From contig NZ_SDPQ02000002.1 in assembly GCF_004134905.2 (NCBI RefSeq), positions 496,001-560,000 on the forward strand: 64,000 nt of DNA, in the 5' to 3' direction. The notes below the pieces were generated by a model. That model made no database searches. It was not told where the DNA came from and saw only the letters and a program-made list of their open reading frames with translations. The position numbers and the translations under genes were made by a program. This document shows, one piece after another, positions 57,679 through 64,000 of the stretch. This DNA is from Aeromicrobium ginsengisoli (GTDB taxonomy: Bacteria; Actinomycetota; Actinomycetes; Propionibacteriales; Nocardioidaceae). Numbering within the stretch: the first letter of the stretch is position 1; each line of letters opens with the position of its first letter.

Positions 57679-60594
57679 GTGAGCGACATCTTCGGAACAC
57701 CCCGCCCCCGCCGGGAGCCACGGCGCGGGCCTGACCGTCGCCAGCGGGTGCTGGTGCCGACCCTCATCACGCTGGCGCTGCTGCTGTTCCTCGGCTCGAT
57801 CTTCACGAGCGTGTGGACCGATCGCCTGTGGTTCAAGTCGGTCGGCTACAGCGACGTGTTCCGCAGCGTGCTGTTCACCCGGGTCTCGCTGTTCCTCATC
57901 ATGGGACTGATCTTCGGCCTGTTCGTCATCGCCAACCTCTACATCGCCTATCGCACCCGGCCCGACGCGGCGCCGATGCGGCGTGACGATCCGGCCTATC
58001 GCTACCGCCTGGCGCTGACGCCGCTGCTGCGTCCCCTCGCGATCGGCTTCGGCCTCGTGCTCACCGGTTTCGCCGGCTCCGTCGCCGCTGCGCACTGGGA
58101 CACCTACAAGATGTGGCGCAACAGCACGCCGTTCGGCACCAAGGACGCGCAGTTCCACAAGGACGCCAGCTTCTACGTCTTCGAGTACCCGTGGTGGCGC
58201 TTCCTGACGTCGTACTCGTTCGCGCTGATCGTCATCACGGTGCTGGCGGTGCTGTTCCTCAACTACGTCTACGGCGGCATCCGCATCGCTGGTCGCGGCC
58301 CCAAGCTGACCCGGGCGGCACAGGTGCACCTCTCGGTCCTGGTCGGCCTCGGCGTGCTGCTGCGGGCGGTGTCCTACTACCTCGACCGGTTCGGCCAGGT
58401 GATCGCCTCCGGTGGCCTCGTCGACGGCGTCACCTACACCGACGACCATGCGCGCATCCCGGCCAAGAACATCCTCATCGCGGTCGCGATCGTCTGCGCC
58501 CTGTTGTTCTTCGCGGCGATCTTCATCCGCTCGTGGGCACTCCCGGCCATCGGCCTGGGGCTGCTGGCGCTGACCTCGATCCTGATCGGCGGGATCTGGC
58601 CGGCGGTCATGCAGGGCTTCCAAGTCAAGCCGTCGGAGCCCGACAAGGAAGCGCCCTACATAGCGCGGAACATCGCGGCCACCCGCGAGGCGTACGACGT
58701 CGCCGACGTCCAGGTGGAGACCTATGCCGCCAAGACCACCCTCACGCCGGCCGAGCTCGCGGCCTCGGCCGAGTCGCGCGTCAGCACTCGACTGCTCGAC
58801 CCGACGCTGATCTCGGACGCGTTCGAGCAGCTCCAGCAGGTCCGCGGCTACTACGCCGTCCCGACCACGCTTGACGTCGACCGCTATCGCATCGGCGCCG
58901 ACCAGCAGCCGCAGGACGTCATCATCGCGGCCCGCGAGCTCAAGCTGTCCGGTCTCCAGCAGAGCCAGCGCAACTGGGCCAACGACCACACGGTCTACAC
59001 GCACGGCTACGGCATCATCGCGGCTCGAGGCAACCAGCGCGGTCCCAACGGCGAGCCCGTGTTCGTCGCCAAGGACATCCCGCAGACCGGCGAGCTCGAG
59101 ACCACGACCCCGCCGCGCATTTACTTCGGCGAGCAGTCCCCGAGCTATTCGATCGTCGGTCGACCCAAGGGCGCCACGCCGATCGAGGTCGACACCCCGC
59201 GAGCCGGGACGGCGACCAACAAGGCGACCAAGGCCAACGCGACCCAGAACACGTACGACGGCAAGGGCGGTGTGCCGATCGGCAACACGTTCAACAAGCT
59301 GCTCTATGCCTTCAAGTTCGCCGAGCCCAACATCTTCTTGTCCAACCGGGTCAACTCCGAGTCCAAGATCCTCTACGACCGCGAGCCTCGCGACCGGGTC
59401 AAGAAGGTCGCGCCGTGGCTGACCGTCGACGGTGACTCCTACCCGGCGGTGGTCAACGGCCGCGTGGTGTGGATCGTCGACGGCTACACGACGAGCAACT
59501 CCTACCCCTACTCCGAGCACCGTTCGCTGCGCGAGGCCACCGCCGACACCCTGACGACCAGCAACTCGCAGACCGCGCTGCCGACCGACCAGGTCAACTA
59601 CATGCGCAACTCGGTCAAGGCGGTCGTCGATGCGTACGACGGCACGGTCAAGCTCTACCAGTGGGACACCAAAGATCCCGTCCTCAAGACGTGGATGAAG
59701 GTCTTCCCCAACGTGGTGGAGCCCAAGAGCAAGATCAGCAACGGGCTGCTGGAGCACCTGCGCTACCCGGTCGACCTGTTCAAGGTGCAGCGCGACGTGC
59801 TGCAGCGCTACCACGTGACCGATCCGCAGGCGTTCTACAACGACGACCAGCGCTGGAAGGTCCCCGAGGACCCGACGGCGCCGACCGGCTCGAGCGCTCT
59901 GCAGCCACCCTACTACCTGTCGACCGCGCGGCCCGGCGAGGACACCCCGAAGTTCTCGGTGACCAGCGTCTATCTGCCCAACAGCCGGCAGAACCTGGCG
60001 TCGTTCGTGTCAGTCAACTCCGAGGCGACCGACACCGAGAACTACGGCAAGATGCAGATCCTGCAGCTGTCGAGCGGCAGCCAGATCGACGGTCCCAGCC
60101 AGATCGCCAACAAGCTGCAGACCGACAACGGGGTGACCCAGGCTCTGCTGCCGTTCAAGCAGGCCGGCACCGACATCCAGTACGGCAACCTGTTGACCGT
60201 CCCGGTCGGCGGCGGACTGCTCTACGTCCAACCCGTCTACATCAAGCGGCAGGCCGCAGAAGGCACCTATCCGGTGCTGCAATACGTCCTCGCGTCGTTC
60301 GGCACCGATGTCGGCTTCGGCAAGACACTCGACGAGGCACTGCGCGTCGCGCTGGGCCTCGAGCAGGGCTCGACGCCCGACGACCCGGGTACCGACACCC
60401 CGACGCCGGAGGACGACACCCCGGGATCGACGACGGCCGCGGCACTGCTCGACGACGCAGCAAAGCTGTACGACGACGCCCAGAAGGCGCTCAAGGCCGG
60501 CGACCTTGCGACGTACCAGTCCAAGATCAACCAGATGGGCGACAAGATCGAGCAGGCCCAGCAGGCCGTCAAGGACGAAAAGGCCAAGAAGTAG
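57679..60594 (+). CDS. UPF0182 family membrane protein
   Basis: A 971-residue membrane protein of UPF0182, conserved in Actinobacteria and some other bacteria. About seven membrane segments lie in the first 320 residues, starting with LITLALLLFLGSIFTSVW. A large extracytoplasmic domain follows (about 330-880; conserved NWANDHTVYTHGYG, IYFGEQSPSYSI, YPYSEHRSL). The C-terminal tail is acidic and Pro/Thr-rich, then helical (DDAQKALKAGDLATYQSKIN). Role unknown. It matches Rv3193c by position. GTG start. A GC-rich hairpin follows the stop. Confidence 0.9.
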   Translation: MSDIFGTPRPRREPRRGPDRRQRVLVPTLITLALLLFLGSIFTSVWTDRLWFKSVGYSDVFRSVLFTRVSLFLIMGLIFGLFVIANLYIAYRTRPDAAPMRRDDPAYRYRLALTPLLRPLAIGFGLVLTGFAGSVAAAHWDTYKMWRNSTPFGTKDAQFHKDASFYVFEYPWWRFLTSYSFALIVITVLAVLFLNYVYGGIRIAGRGPKLTRAAQVHLSVLVGLGVLLRAVSYYLDRFGQVIASGGLVDGVTYTDDHARIPAKNILIAVAIVCALLFFAAIFIRSWALPAIGLGLLALTSILIGGIWPAVMQGFQVKPSEPDKEAPYIARNIAATREAYDVADVQVETYAAKTTLTPAELAASAESRVSTRLLDPTLISDAFEQLQQVRGYYAVPTTLDVDRYRIGADQQPQDVIIAARELKLSGLQQSQRNWANDHTVYTHGYGIIAARGNQRGPNGEPVFVAKDIPQTGELETTTPPRIYFGEQSPSYSIVGRPKGATPIEVDTPRAGTATNKATKANATQNTYDGKGGVPIGNTFNKLLYAFKFAEPNIFLSNRVNSESKILYDREPRDRVKKVAPWLTVDGDSYPAVVNGRVVWIVDGYTTSNSYPYSEHRSLREATADTLTTSNSQTALPTDQVNYMRNSVKAVVDAYDGTVKLYQWDTKDPVLKTWMKVFPNVVEPKSKISNGLLEHLRYPVDLFKVQRDVLQRYHVTDPQAFYNDDQRWKVPEDPTAPTGSSALQPPYYLSTARPGEDTPKFSVTSVYLPNSRQNLASFVSVNSEATDTENYGKMQILQLSSGSQIDGPSQIANKLQTDNGVTQALLPFKQAGTDIQYGNLLTVPVGGGLLYVQPVYIKRQAAEGTYPVLQYVLASFGTDVGFGKTLDEALRVALGLEQGSTPDDPGTDTPTPEDDTPGSTTAAALLDDAAKLYDDAQKALKAGDLATYQSKINQMGDKIEQAQQAVKDEKAKK

Positions 60595-60600
60595 CGCGGC

Positions 60601-60630
60601 GGGGACCCCGGATTTGATCCGCGGGTCCCC
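60601..60630 (+). terminator. GC-rich hairpin after the UPF0182 gene
   Basis: GGGGACCCCGGAT and ATCCGCGGGTCCCC pair with one bulge around a TTG loop, six bases after the stop. There is no T-run. It may end the UPF0182 message before the tRNA gene. Confidence 0.5.
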
Positions 60631-60653
60631 GACCCGTAAAGTAGAACGAGCGA

Positions 60654-60730
60654 CGCGGGGTGGAGCAGCTCGGTAGCTCGCTGGGCTCATAACCCAGAGG
60701 TCACAGGTTCAAATCCTGTCCCCGCTACCA
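60654..60730 (+). tRNA. tRNA-fMet (initiator), anticodon CAT
   Basis: A 77-base initiator tRNA with the CCA end encoded. The anticodon CAT is at 60688-60690, in a stem CTGGG/CCCAG that ends in three G-C pairs, an initiator hallmark. The acceptor stem has 5' C1 opposite U72, an unpaired end, also typical of initiators. The T-arm AGGTTCAAATCCT is intact. A -10-like TAAAGT lies at 60637-60642. A perfect 17-base-pair terminator hairpin follows. The mycofactocin cluster begins 150 bases downstream. Confidence 0.97.
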
Positions 60731-60733
60731 AGG

Positions 60734-60775
60734 AAACGGCTGGAACCAGAGACAATCTGGTTCCAGCCGTTTTGC
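60734..60775 (+). terminator. Intrinsic terminator of the initiator tRNA gene
   Basis: Arms at 60734-60750 and 60756-60772 are perfect inverted copies (17 pairs) around a GACAA loop, four bases after the tRNA. The right arm ends CCGTTTT, giving the T-run. This is a clear rho-independent terminator. Confidence 0.85.
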
Positions 60776-60820
60776 TTTCGCGACCTCCACGTCATGAACC
60801 AGTTCGGATGCAGCAGGAGT

Positions 60821-60842
60821 CGCAGCAACTGCAATTGCTGCG
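60821..60842 (-). terminator. Small hairpin after mftR
   Basis: CGCAGCAA and TTGCTGCG form an 8-base stem with a 6-base loop, 38 bases after the mftR stop on the minus strand. A T-run is absent. It may serve as a weak terminator for mftR. Confidence 0.35.
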
Positions 60843-60880
60843 CTCTGTCTGGGCGGTGAGAATTGCGCCGTTGGCCTCGA

Positions 60881-61471
60881 TCAGGCGACGTATGCCTTGA
60901 GCTCGGCCATCGAGTCCGCGAGGACGTCGGTCAGCCGGAGCTCCGGGTGGGCCAGCCATTGTTCGTACGACGCCACGGCAAGGGCGAGACTGACGTGACC
61001 GACGAGGCGCGGCACAGCCGCGTCCGCTGGTTGCCCGAGCCGCCGGGCGACGTACTCACTGATCACCGCTCGCCAGGATTCGTAGCGCAGCGCCGAGTGG
61101 GCCTGGAGCGCCGGCGTCGTGAGGATCAGCCGCATCCGGATGCGGTGCTGCGGCACGGCGGCCTCGTCGAAGTCGTTGAACGCGATGACGCACCGGTGCA
61201 CGGCCTCGGCCAGGGGAACCTCGTCGGGGACCGCGTCGAACTGCTCCCGAAAGTGCCGGAGGCTCTCGTCGAACTGGCCCCAGGGGATGTCGTTCTTGGA
61301 GGGGAAGTAGCGAAAAAGGGTACGGCGCCCCACTCCCACGGAGTCGGCGATCTGTTCCATGGTCGTGGCGTCGAATCCCTGGGCCTCGAACAGCTCGAAG
61401 GCCGCCCGCTCGATGGCCGCGTGGTCGGTGACTGACGGCCGACCTTGGGGCTTGGCGCGAACGGGGCTCAT
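60881..61471 (-). CDS. mftR: Mycofactocin system TetR-type regulator MftR
   Basis: A 196-residue TetR-family repressor divergent from mftA. The DNA-binding domain is AAFELFEAQGFDATTMEQIA then DSVGVGRRTLFRYFPSKNDI, and the C-terminal domain (about 65-190) would bind ligand. Mycobacterial MftR represses the mft genes and is reported to be relieved by long-chain acyl-CoA. The ATG at 61471 was chosen; an upstream extension would run across mftA. An imperfect palindrome at 61501-61515 may be its operator. Confidence 0.88.
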   Translation of the reverse strand: MSPVRAKPQGRPSVTDHAAIERAAFELFEAQGFDATTMEQIADSVGVGRRTLFRYFPSKNDIPWGQFDESLRHFREQFDAVPDEVPLAEAVHRCVIAFNDFDEAAVPQHRIRMRLILTTPALQAHSALRYESWRAVISEYVARRLGQPADAAVPRLVGHVSLALAVASYEQWLAHPELRLTDVLADSMAELKAYVA

Positions 61472-61500
61472 GACGGAGAGAATCTCACACCCTTCCTTTT

Positions 61501-61515
61501 TGGCGCTGAGTGCCA
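61501..61515. promoter_or_regulatory. Candidate MftR operator
   Basis: TGGC-GCTGAGT-GCCA is an inverted repeat with 4-base arms in the 83-base mftR/mftA divergent interval. A second candidate is GTGTG...CACAC (61520-61539). Either could bind the MftR dimer; prediction only. Confidence 0.3.
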
Positions 61516-61554
61516 TAACGTGTGCGTCACAGATCACACCTGAAGGAGAACGCC

Positions 61555-61662
61555 ATGGCCCAGAACCCCACGACCGAGAACGTCGCCACCGACGAAGCCG
61601 AGCTGGTGACCGAGGACCTGATCGAAGAGGTCTCGATCGACGGCATGTGCGGCGTCTACTGA
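61555..61662 (+). CDS. mftA: Mycofactocin precursor peptide MftA
   Basis: A 35-residue ribosomal precursor of the redox cofactor mycofactocin. It ends in the conserved core IDGMCGVY; the last two residues, Val and Tyr, become the cofactor. MftC decarboxylates the Tyr and links it to Val, after which peptidase MftE (outside this window) frees the core. The leader is acidic (EAELVTEDLIEEVS). AAGGAGAA precedes the ATG at 61555. The gene is too short for usual gene finders. Confidence 0.97.
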   Translation: MAQNPTTENVATDEAELVTEDLIEEVSIDGMCGVY

Positions 61663-61664
61663 GC

Positions 61665-61955
61665 ATGACCATGCTGATGGCCGACCCGATGCTGGCCGAG
61701 GCCTGGACCCTGTCCGACTCGGTCGCGCTGCGGCCCGAGCCGTTCGGCGCGCTGGCCTATCACTTCGGCAACCGCAAGCTGACGTTCCTCAAGAAGCAGC
61801 AGTTGGTCGACGTGGTCAACGCGCTCGGCGAGTCGGAGACCGTTGCCGACGCTCTGACCCGAGCCGGCATCCCCGCAGCGCAGTGGCCGGCATACGTCAA
61901 AGCCCTTCGCGGTCTCGCCGCCTCCGACATGATCCTCGAACGGAATCCCTCATGA
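61665..61955 (+). CDS. mftB: Mycofactocin chaperone MftB
   Basis: A 96-residue RiPP recognition element protein of the PqqD type, which binds the MftA leader and presents it to MftC. It has ADPMLAEAWTLSDSVALRPE at the N-terminus, FGALAYHFGNRKLTFLKKQQ in the middle, and a helix ending in MILERNPS. The ATG at 61665 is two bases after the mftA stop; a second ATG two codons on is also possible. Its stop overlaps the mftC start by three bases (CATGA). Confidence 0.93.
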   Translation: MTMLMADPMLAEAWTLSDSVALRPEPFGALAYHFGNRKLTFLKKQQLVDVVNALGESETVADALTRAGIPAAQWPAYVKALRGLAASDMILERNPS

Positions 61956-63199
61956 CCCTGCTGGACGTACGCACTCCGGTGGCCCGGCCGACGACCGGCC
62001 CGCTGGTCAACCAGTTCGAGTTCGGCCTCGACGCGCCGATCTGCCTGACGTGGGAGCTCACGTATGCCTGCAACCTGGCGTGCGCGCACTGCCTGTCGTC
62101 GTCGGGCAAGCGTGACCCGCGCGAGCTGACGACCGAGCAGTGTGAGGCGGTCATCGACGAGCTGCAGCGCATGCAGGTCTTCTACGTCAACATCGGTGGT
62201 GGTGAGCCGACGATCCGGCCGGACTTCTGGCACTTGCTGCAGTACGCGGTCGATCACAACGTCGGAGTGAAGTTCTCGACCAACGGGGTGCGCCTCAACC
62301 CCGAGCGAGCGGCGTTCCTGGCGTCGACGGACTACGTCGACGTGCAGATCTCGCTGGACGGCGCCACCGCGGAGGTCAACGACTACGTGCGCGGCCCGGG
62401 GTCGTACGACACCGCGATCACGGCGCTGCAGAACCTGCAGGCCGCCGGGTTCAAGGACGCCAAGATCTCGGTCGTGGTGACCCGGCAGAACGTGACGCAG
62501 CTGGATGAGTTCAAGGCGCTTGCTGATCAGTATGGTGCGACGCTGCGGCTGACCCGCCTGCGTCCGTCGGGTCGCGGCGCGGACGTGTGGGACGAGCTGC
62601 ACCCGTTGCCGGAGCAGCAGCGTGTCCTCTACGACTGGCTGATGGCCAACGGTGACAACGTGCTGACCGGCGACTCGTTCTTCCACCTCGCCGCGTTCGG
62701 TGAGTCCCTGCCGGGGCTCAACCTGTGCGGCGCCGGGCGCGTGGTGTGTTTGATCGATCCCATCGGTGACGTGTATGCCTGCCCGTTCGCGATCCACGAC
62801 AACTTCCTGGCCGGCAACCTGCTGGCCGATGGTGGGTTCAAGCAGGTGTGGCAGACGTCCGAGCTGTTCCAAGAGCTGCGGTCGCCGCAGACGTCGGGCG
62901 CCTGCACGTCGTGCCAGTTCTTCGACTCGTGCCGCGGTGGCTGCATGGCGGCCAAGTTCTTCACCGGTCTGCCGCTGGACGGACCTGATCCGGAGTGCGT
63001 GCAGGGCTACGGAGAGAGCGCGCTGGCCGGCGATCGTACGATCCCGGCGGCCAGCCAGGACCACTCGCGTACGACGCCCGGCCGCAACCAGCCGGTCATG
63101 CTTTCCCTCACCCGGCGCCCTGAGTTCGACGCGGGGGCCATCGAGGCTCCGCCGGTGTCCGCATGCGCCGAGAACCCCCTTGCCGGCTTCCGGCTCTGA
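61952..63199 (+). CDS. mftC: Mycofactocin radical SAM maturase MftC
   Basis: A 415-residue radical SAM enzyme with a SPASM domain. It removes the C-terminal carboxylate from MftA Tyr and then forms the Tyr-Val crosslink. The SAM cluster motif C40-x3-C44-x2-C47 is in TYACNLACAHC. SPASM cysteines are in CGAGRVVC, CPFAIHDN and CTSCQFFDSCRGGC. The GGGEPTIRPDFW segment is the radical SAM GGE motif. The start overlaps the mftB stop. It is followed by mftD after 14 bases. Confidence 0.96.
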   Translation: MTLLDVRTPVARPTTGPLVNQFEFGLDAPICLTWELTYACNLACAHCLSSSGKRDPRELTTEQCEAVIDELQRMQVFYVNIGGGEPTIRPDFWHLLQYAVDHNVGVKFSTNGVRLNPERAAFLASTDYVDVQISLDGATAEVNDYVRGPGSYDTAITALQNLQAAGFKDAKISVVVTRQNVTQLDEFKALADQYGATLRLTRLRPSGRGADVWDELHPLPEQQRVLYDWLMANGDNVLTGDSFFHLAAFGESLPGLNLCGAGRVVCLIDPIGDVYACPFAIHDNFLAGNLLADGGFKQVWQTSELFQELRSPQTSGACTSCQFFDSCRGGCMAAKFFTGLPLDGPDPECVQGYGESALAGDRTIPAASQDHSRTTPGRNQPVMLSLTRRPEFDAGAIEAPPVSACAENPLAGFRL

Positions 63200-63213
63200 A
63201 TCGAGAGAGGACC

Positions 63214-64000
63214 ATGTCGAAGAATCCCTGGGCCAAGAACCCGTGGTTCGAGTCCGTCGCCGTCGCGCAGCAGCGGGCAAAGAAGCGGCTGCCGTCATCG
63301 GTGTACGGCGCGTTGGTCGCCGGTTCCGAGCGCGGCCAGTCGATGGCCGACAACGAGGCGGCGTTCATGGAGCTGGGCTTTGCCCCGCACGTCGCCGGGC
63401 ACCAGGCCAAGCGCGACCTGGCCACCACGGTCATGGGCCAGGACATCTCCTTGCCCGTCATCATGTCGCCCACGGGTGTGCAGGCGGTCCACCCCGACGG
63501 CGAGGTCGCCGTCGCCCGCGCTGCGGCAGCTCGTGGCACGGTCATCGGGCTCAGCAACTTCGCCAGCCGGTCGGTCGAGGAGGTCGTTGCGGCCAACCCG
63601 GCGACGTTCTTCCAGATGTACTGGACCGGCGACCGCGACGTCATGATCCAACGGATGGACCGGGCCCGCGCGGCCGGCGCCGTCGGCCTCATCGCGACTC
63701 TGGACTGGTCGTTCTCGATGGGCCGCGACTGGGGCAGCCCCGAGATCCCGGAGAAGGTCGACTTCAAAACCGCGCTGAAGTTCGCGCCCCAGGTGCTGCG
63801 CAAGCCCCGCTGGCTCAAGTCGTTCGCCGGCAACCTGCCGGACCTGACTGCGCCCAACCTCGCCCCGCCCGGCGAGGCCAAGGGGCCGACGTTCTTCGGC
63901 GCCTACTACGAGTGGATGACCACGACCCCGCCCTCGTGGGAGGACGTGAAGTGGATGCGCCAGGAGTGGGGCGGCCCGTTCATGCTCAAGGGCGTGTGCC
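63214..64000 (+). CDS. mftD: Mycofactocin dehydrogenase MftD, 5' part (cut by window end)
   Basis: The first 262 codons of an FMN-dependent alpha-hydroxyacid-dehydrogenase-like enzyme. In mycofactocin synthesis it oxidatively deaminates the intermediate AHDP to the redox-active PMFT. The family's FMN and substrate regions include LPVIMSPTGVQAVHPDGEVA, SNFASRSVEEV and FFQMYWTGD. A GAGAGAGG site is eight bases before the ATG. The reading frame is open to the window edge; the remaining third of the gene lies beyond it, so the C-terminal catalytic His/Arg region cannot be seen. Confidence 0.95.
   Translation, partial: MSKNPWAKNPWFESVAVAQQRAKKRLPSSVYGALVAGSERGQSMADNEAAFMELGFAPHVAGHQAKRDLATTVMGQDISLPVIMSPTGVQAVHPDGEVAVARAAAARGTVIGLSNFASRSVEEVVAANPATFFQMYWTGDRDVMIQRMDRARAAGAVGLIATLDWSFSMGRDWGSPEIPEKVDFKTALKFAPQVLRKPRWLKSFAGNLPDLTAPNLAPPGEAKGPTFFGAYYEWMTTTPPSWEDVKWMRQEWGGPFMLKGVC

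Noticed and set aside
57286..59814. An 842-codon open frame opposite the UPF0182 and PPA1309 genes
   Set aside because: Antisense shadow caused by high third-position GC; composition is repetitive Val/Arg/Asp/Gly with no domain.
1..64000. CRISPR arrays, rRNA, insertion sequences, prophage or toxin-antitoxin genes
   Set aside because: None seen on reading the sequence and predicted proteins; no transposase, integrase or Cas-like motif was recognised.

Overview
The window is high-GC actinobacterial DNA. TatB, a zinc anti-sigma factor beside an ECF sigma factor, mycoredoxin, AdnAB, UPF0182, DUF3107, DUF3117 and a mycofactocin cluster all point to Actinobacteria. The overall gene content suggests the Nocardioidaceae (Nocardioides or Aeromicrobium-like); the genus is inference. 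I saw no rRNA, IS element, prophage or CRISPR array. Genes are dense, and many overlap by 1-8 bases.

Layout. 1-1738: ATPase and adaptor of a MacB-type exporter. 1850-14070: a block that, as I remember it, follows the M. tuberculosis Rv1207-Rv1234 order (FolP2, Tag, DUF3117, O-methyltransferase, SigE, anti-sigma factor, TatB, Mrp, DUF1003, MgtE-like protein), without htrA. 14130-28969: metabolic genes, including an FdhF-type molybdoenzyme, an esterase, a wax ester synthase/DGAT, an acyl-CoA dehydrogenase, a mesaconyl-CoA hydratase, a PHP phosphatase and a sulfite-oxidase-like protein with a flavin reductase. 29031-60594: a block resembling Rv3213c-Rv3193c (ParA, DEAD helicase, ferritin-like protein, DUF3107, TetR, MoeZ, ATL protein, AdnA/AdnB, NudC, mycoredoxin, UvrD2, ABC1 kinase, ThiF-like protein, zincin-like protein, Lon/PDZ protease, UPF0182), without whiB7 at its usual place. 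An MFS/PadR pair, an L,D-transpeptidase and an ECF42-type sigma factor with its DGPF partner are inserted. 60654-60730: initiator tRNA. 60881-64000: mycofactocin genes mftR, mftA, mftB, mftC and the 5' part of mftD, cut by the window end.

How the genes work together. DNA repair is concentrated at 40-50 kb: AdnAB resects double-strand breaks, UvrD2 is a repair helicase and the ATL protein flags alkylated bases. Tag adds another glycosylase at 2.7 kb. Molybdenum-cofactor use recurs (FdhF-type protein, sulfite-oxidase-like protein, MoeZ, MoaE). Acyl-CoA metabolism recurs too, and the mycofactocin genes supply a redox cofactor used by certain dehydrogenases. SigE with its anti-sigma factor, TatB and the PDZ/Lon-like protease fit envelope homeostasis.

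The most unusual material is between genes. At 52777-53218 a gene-free stretch holds a cluster of DnaA-box-like 9-mers and, on the minus strand, a promoter-like pair running straight into a strong intrinsic terminator. Three intergenic elements with unrelated sequences but long internal inverted repeats lie at about 12.2, 35.1 and 40.0 kb. A dispersed repeat of about 70-90 bases flanks the ABC1 kinase/ThiF-like gene pair.
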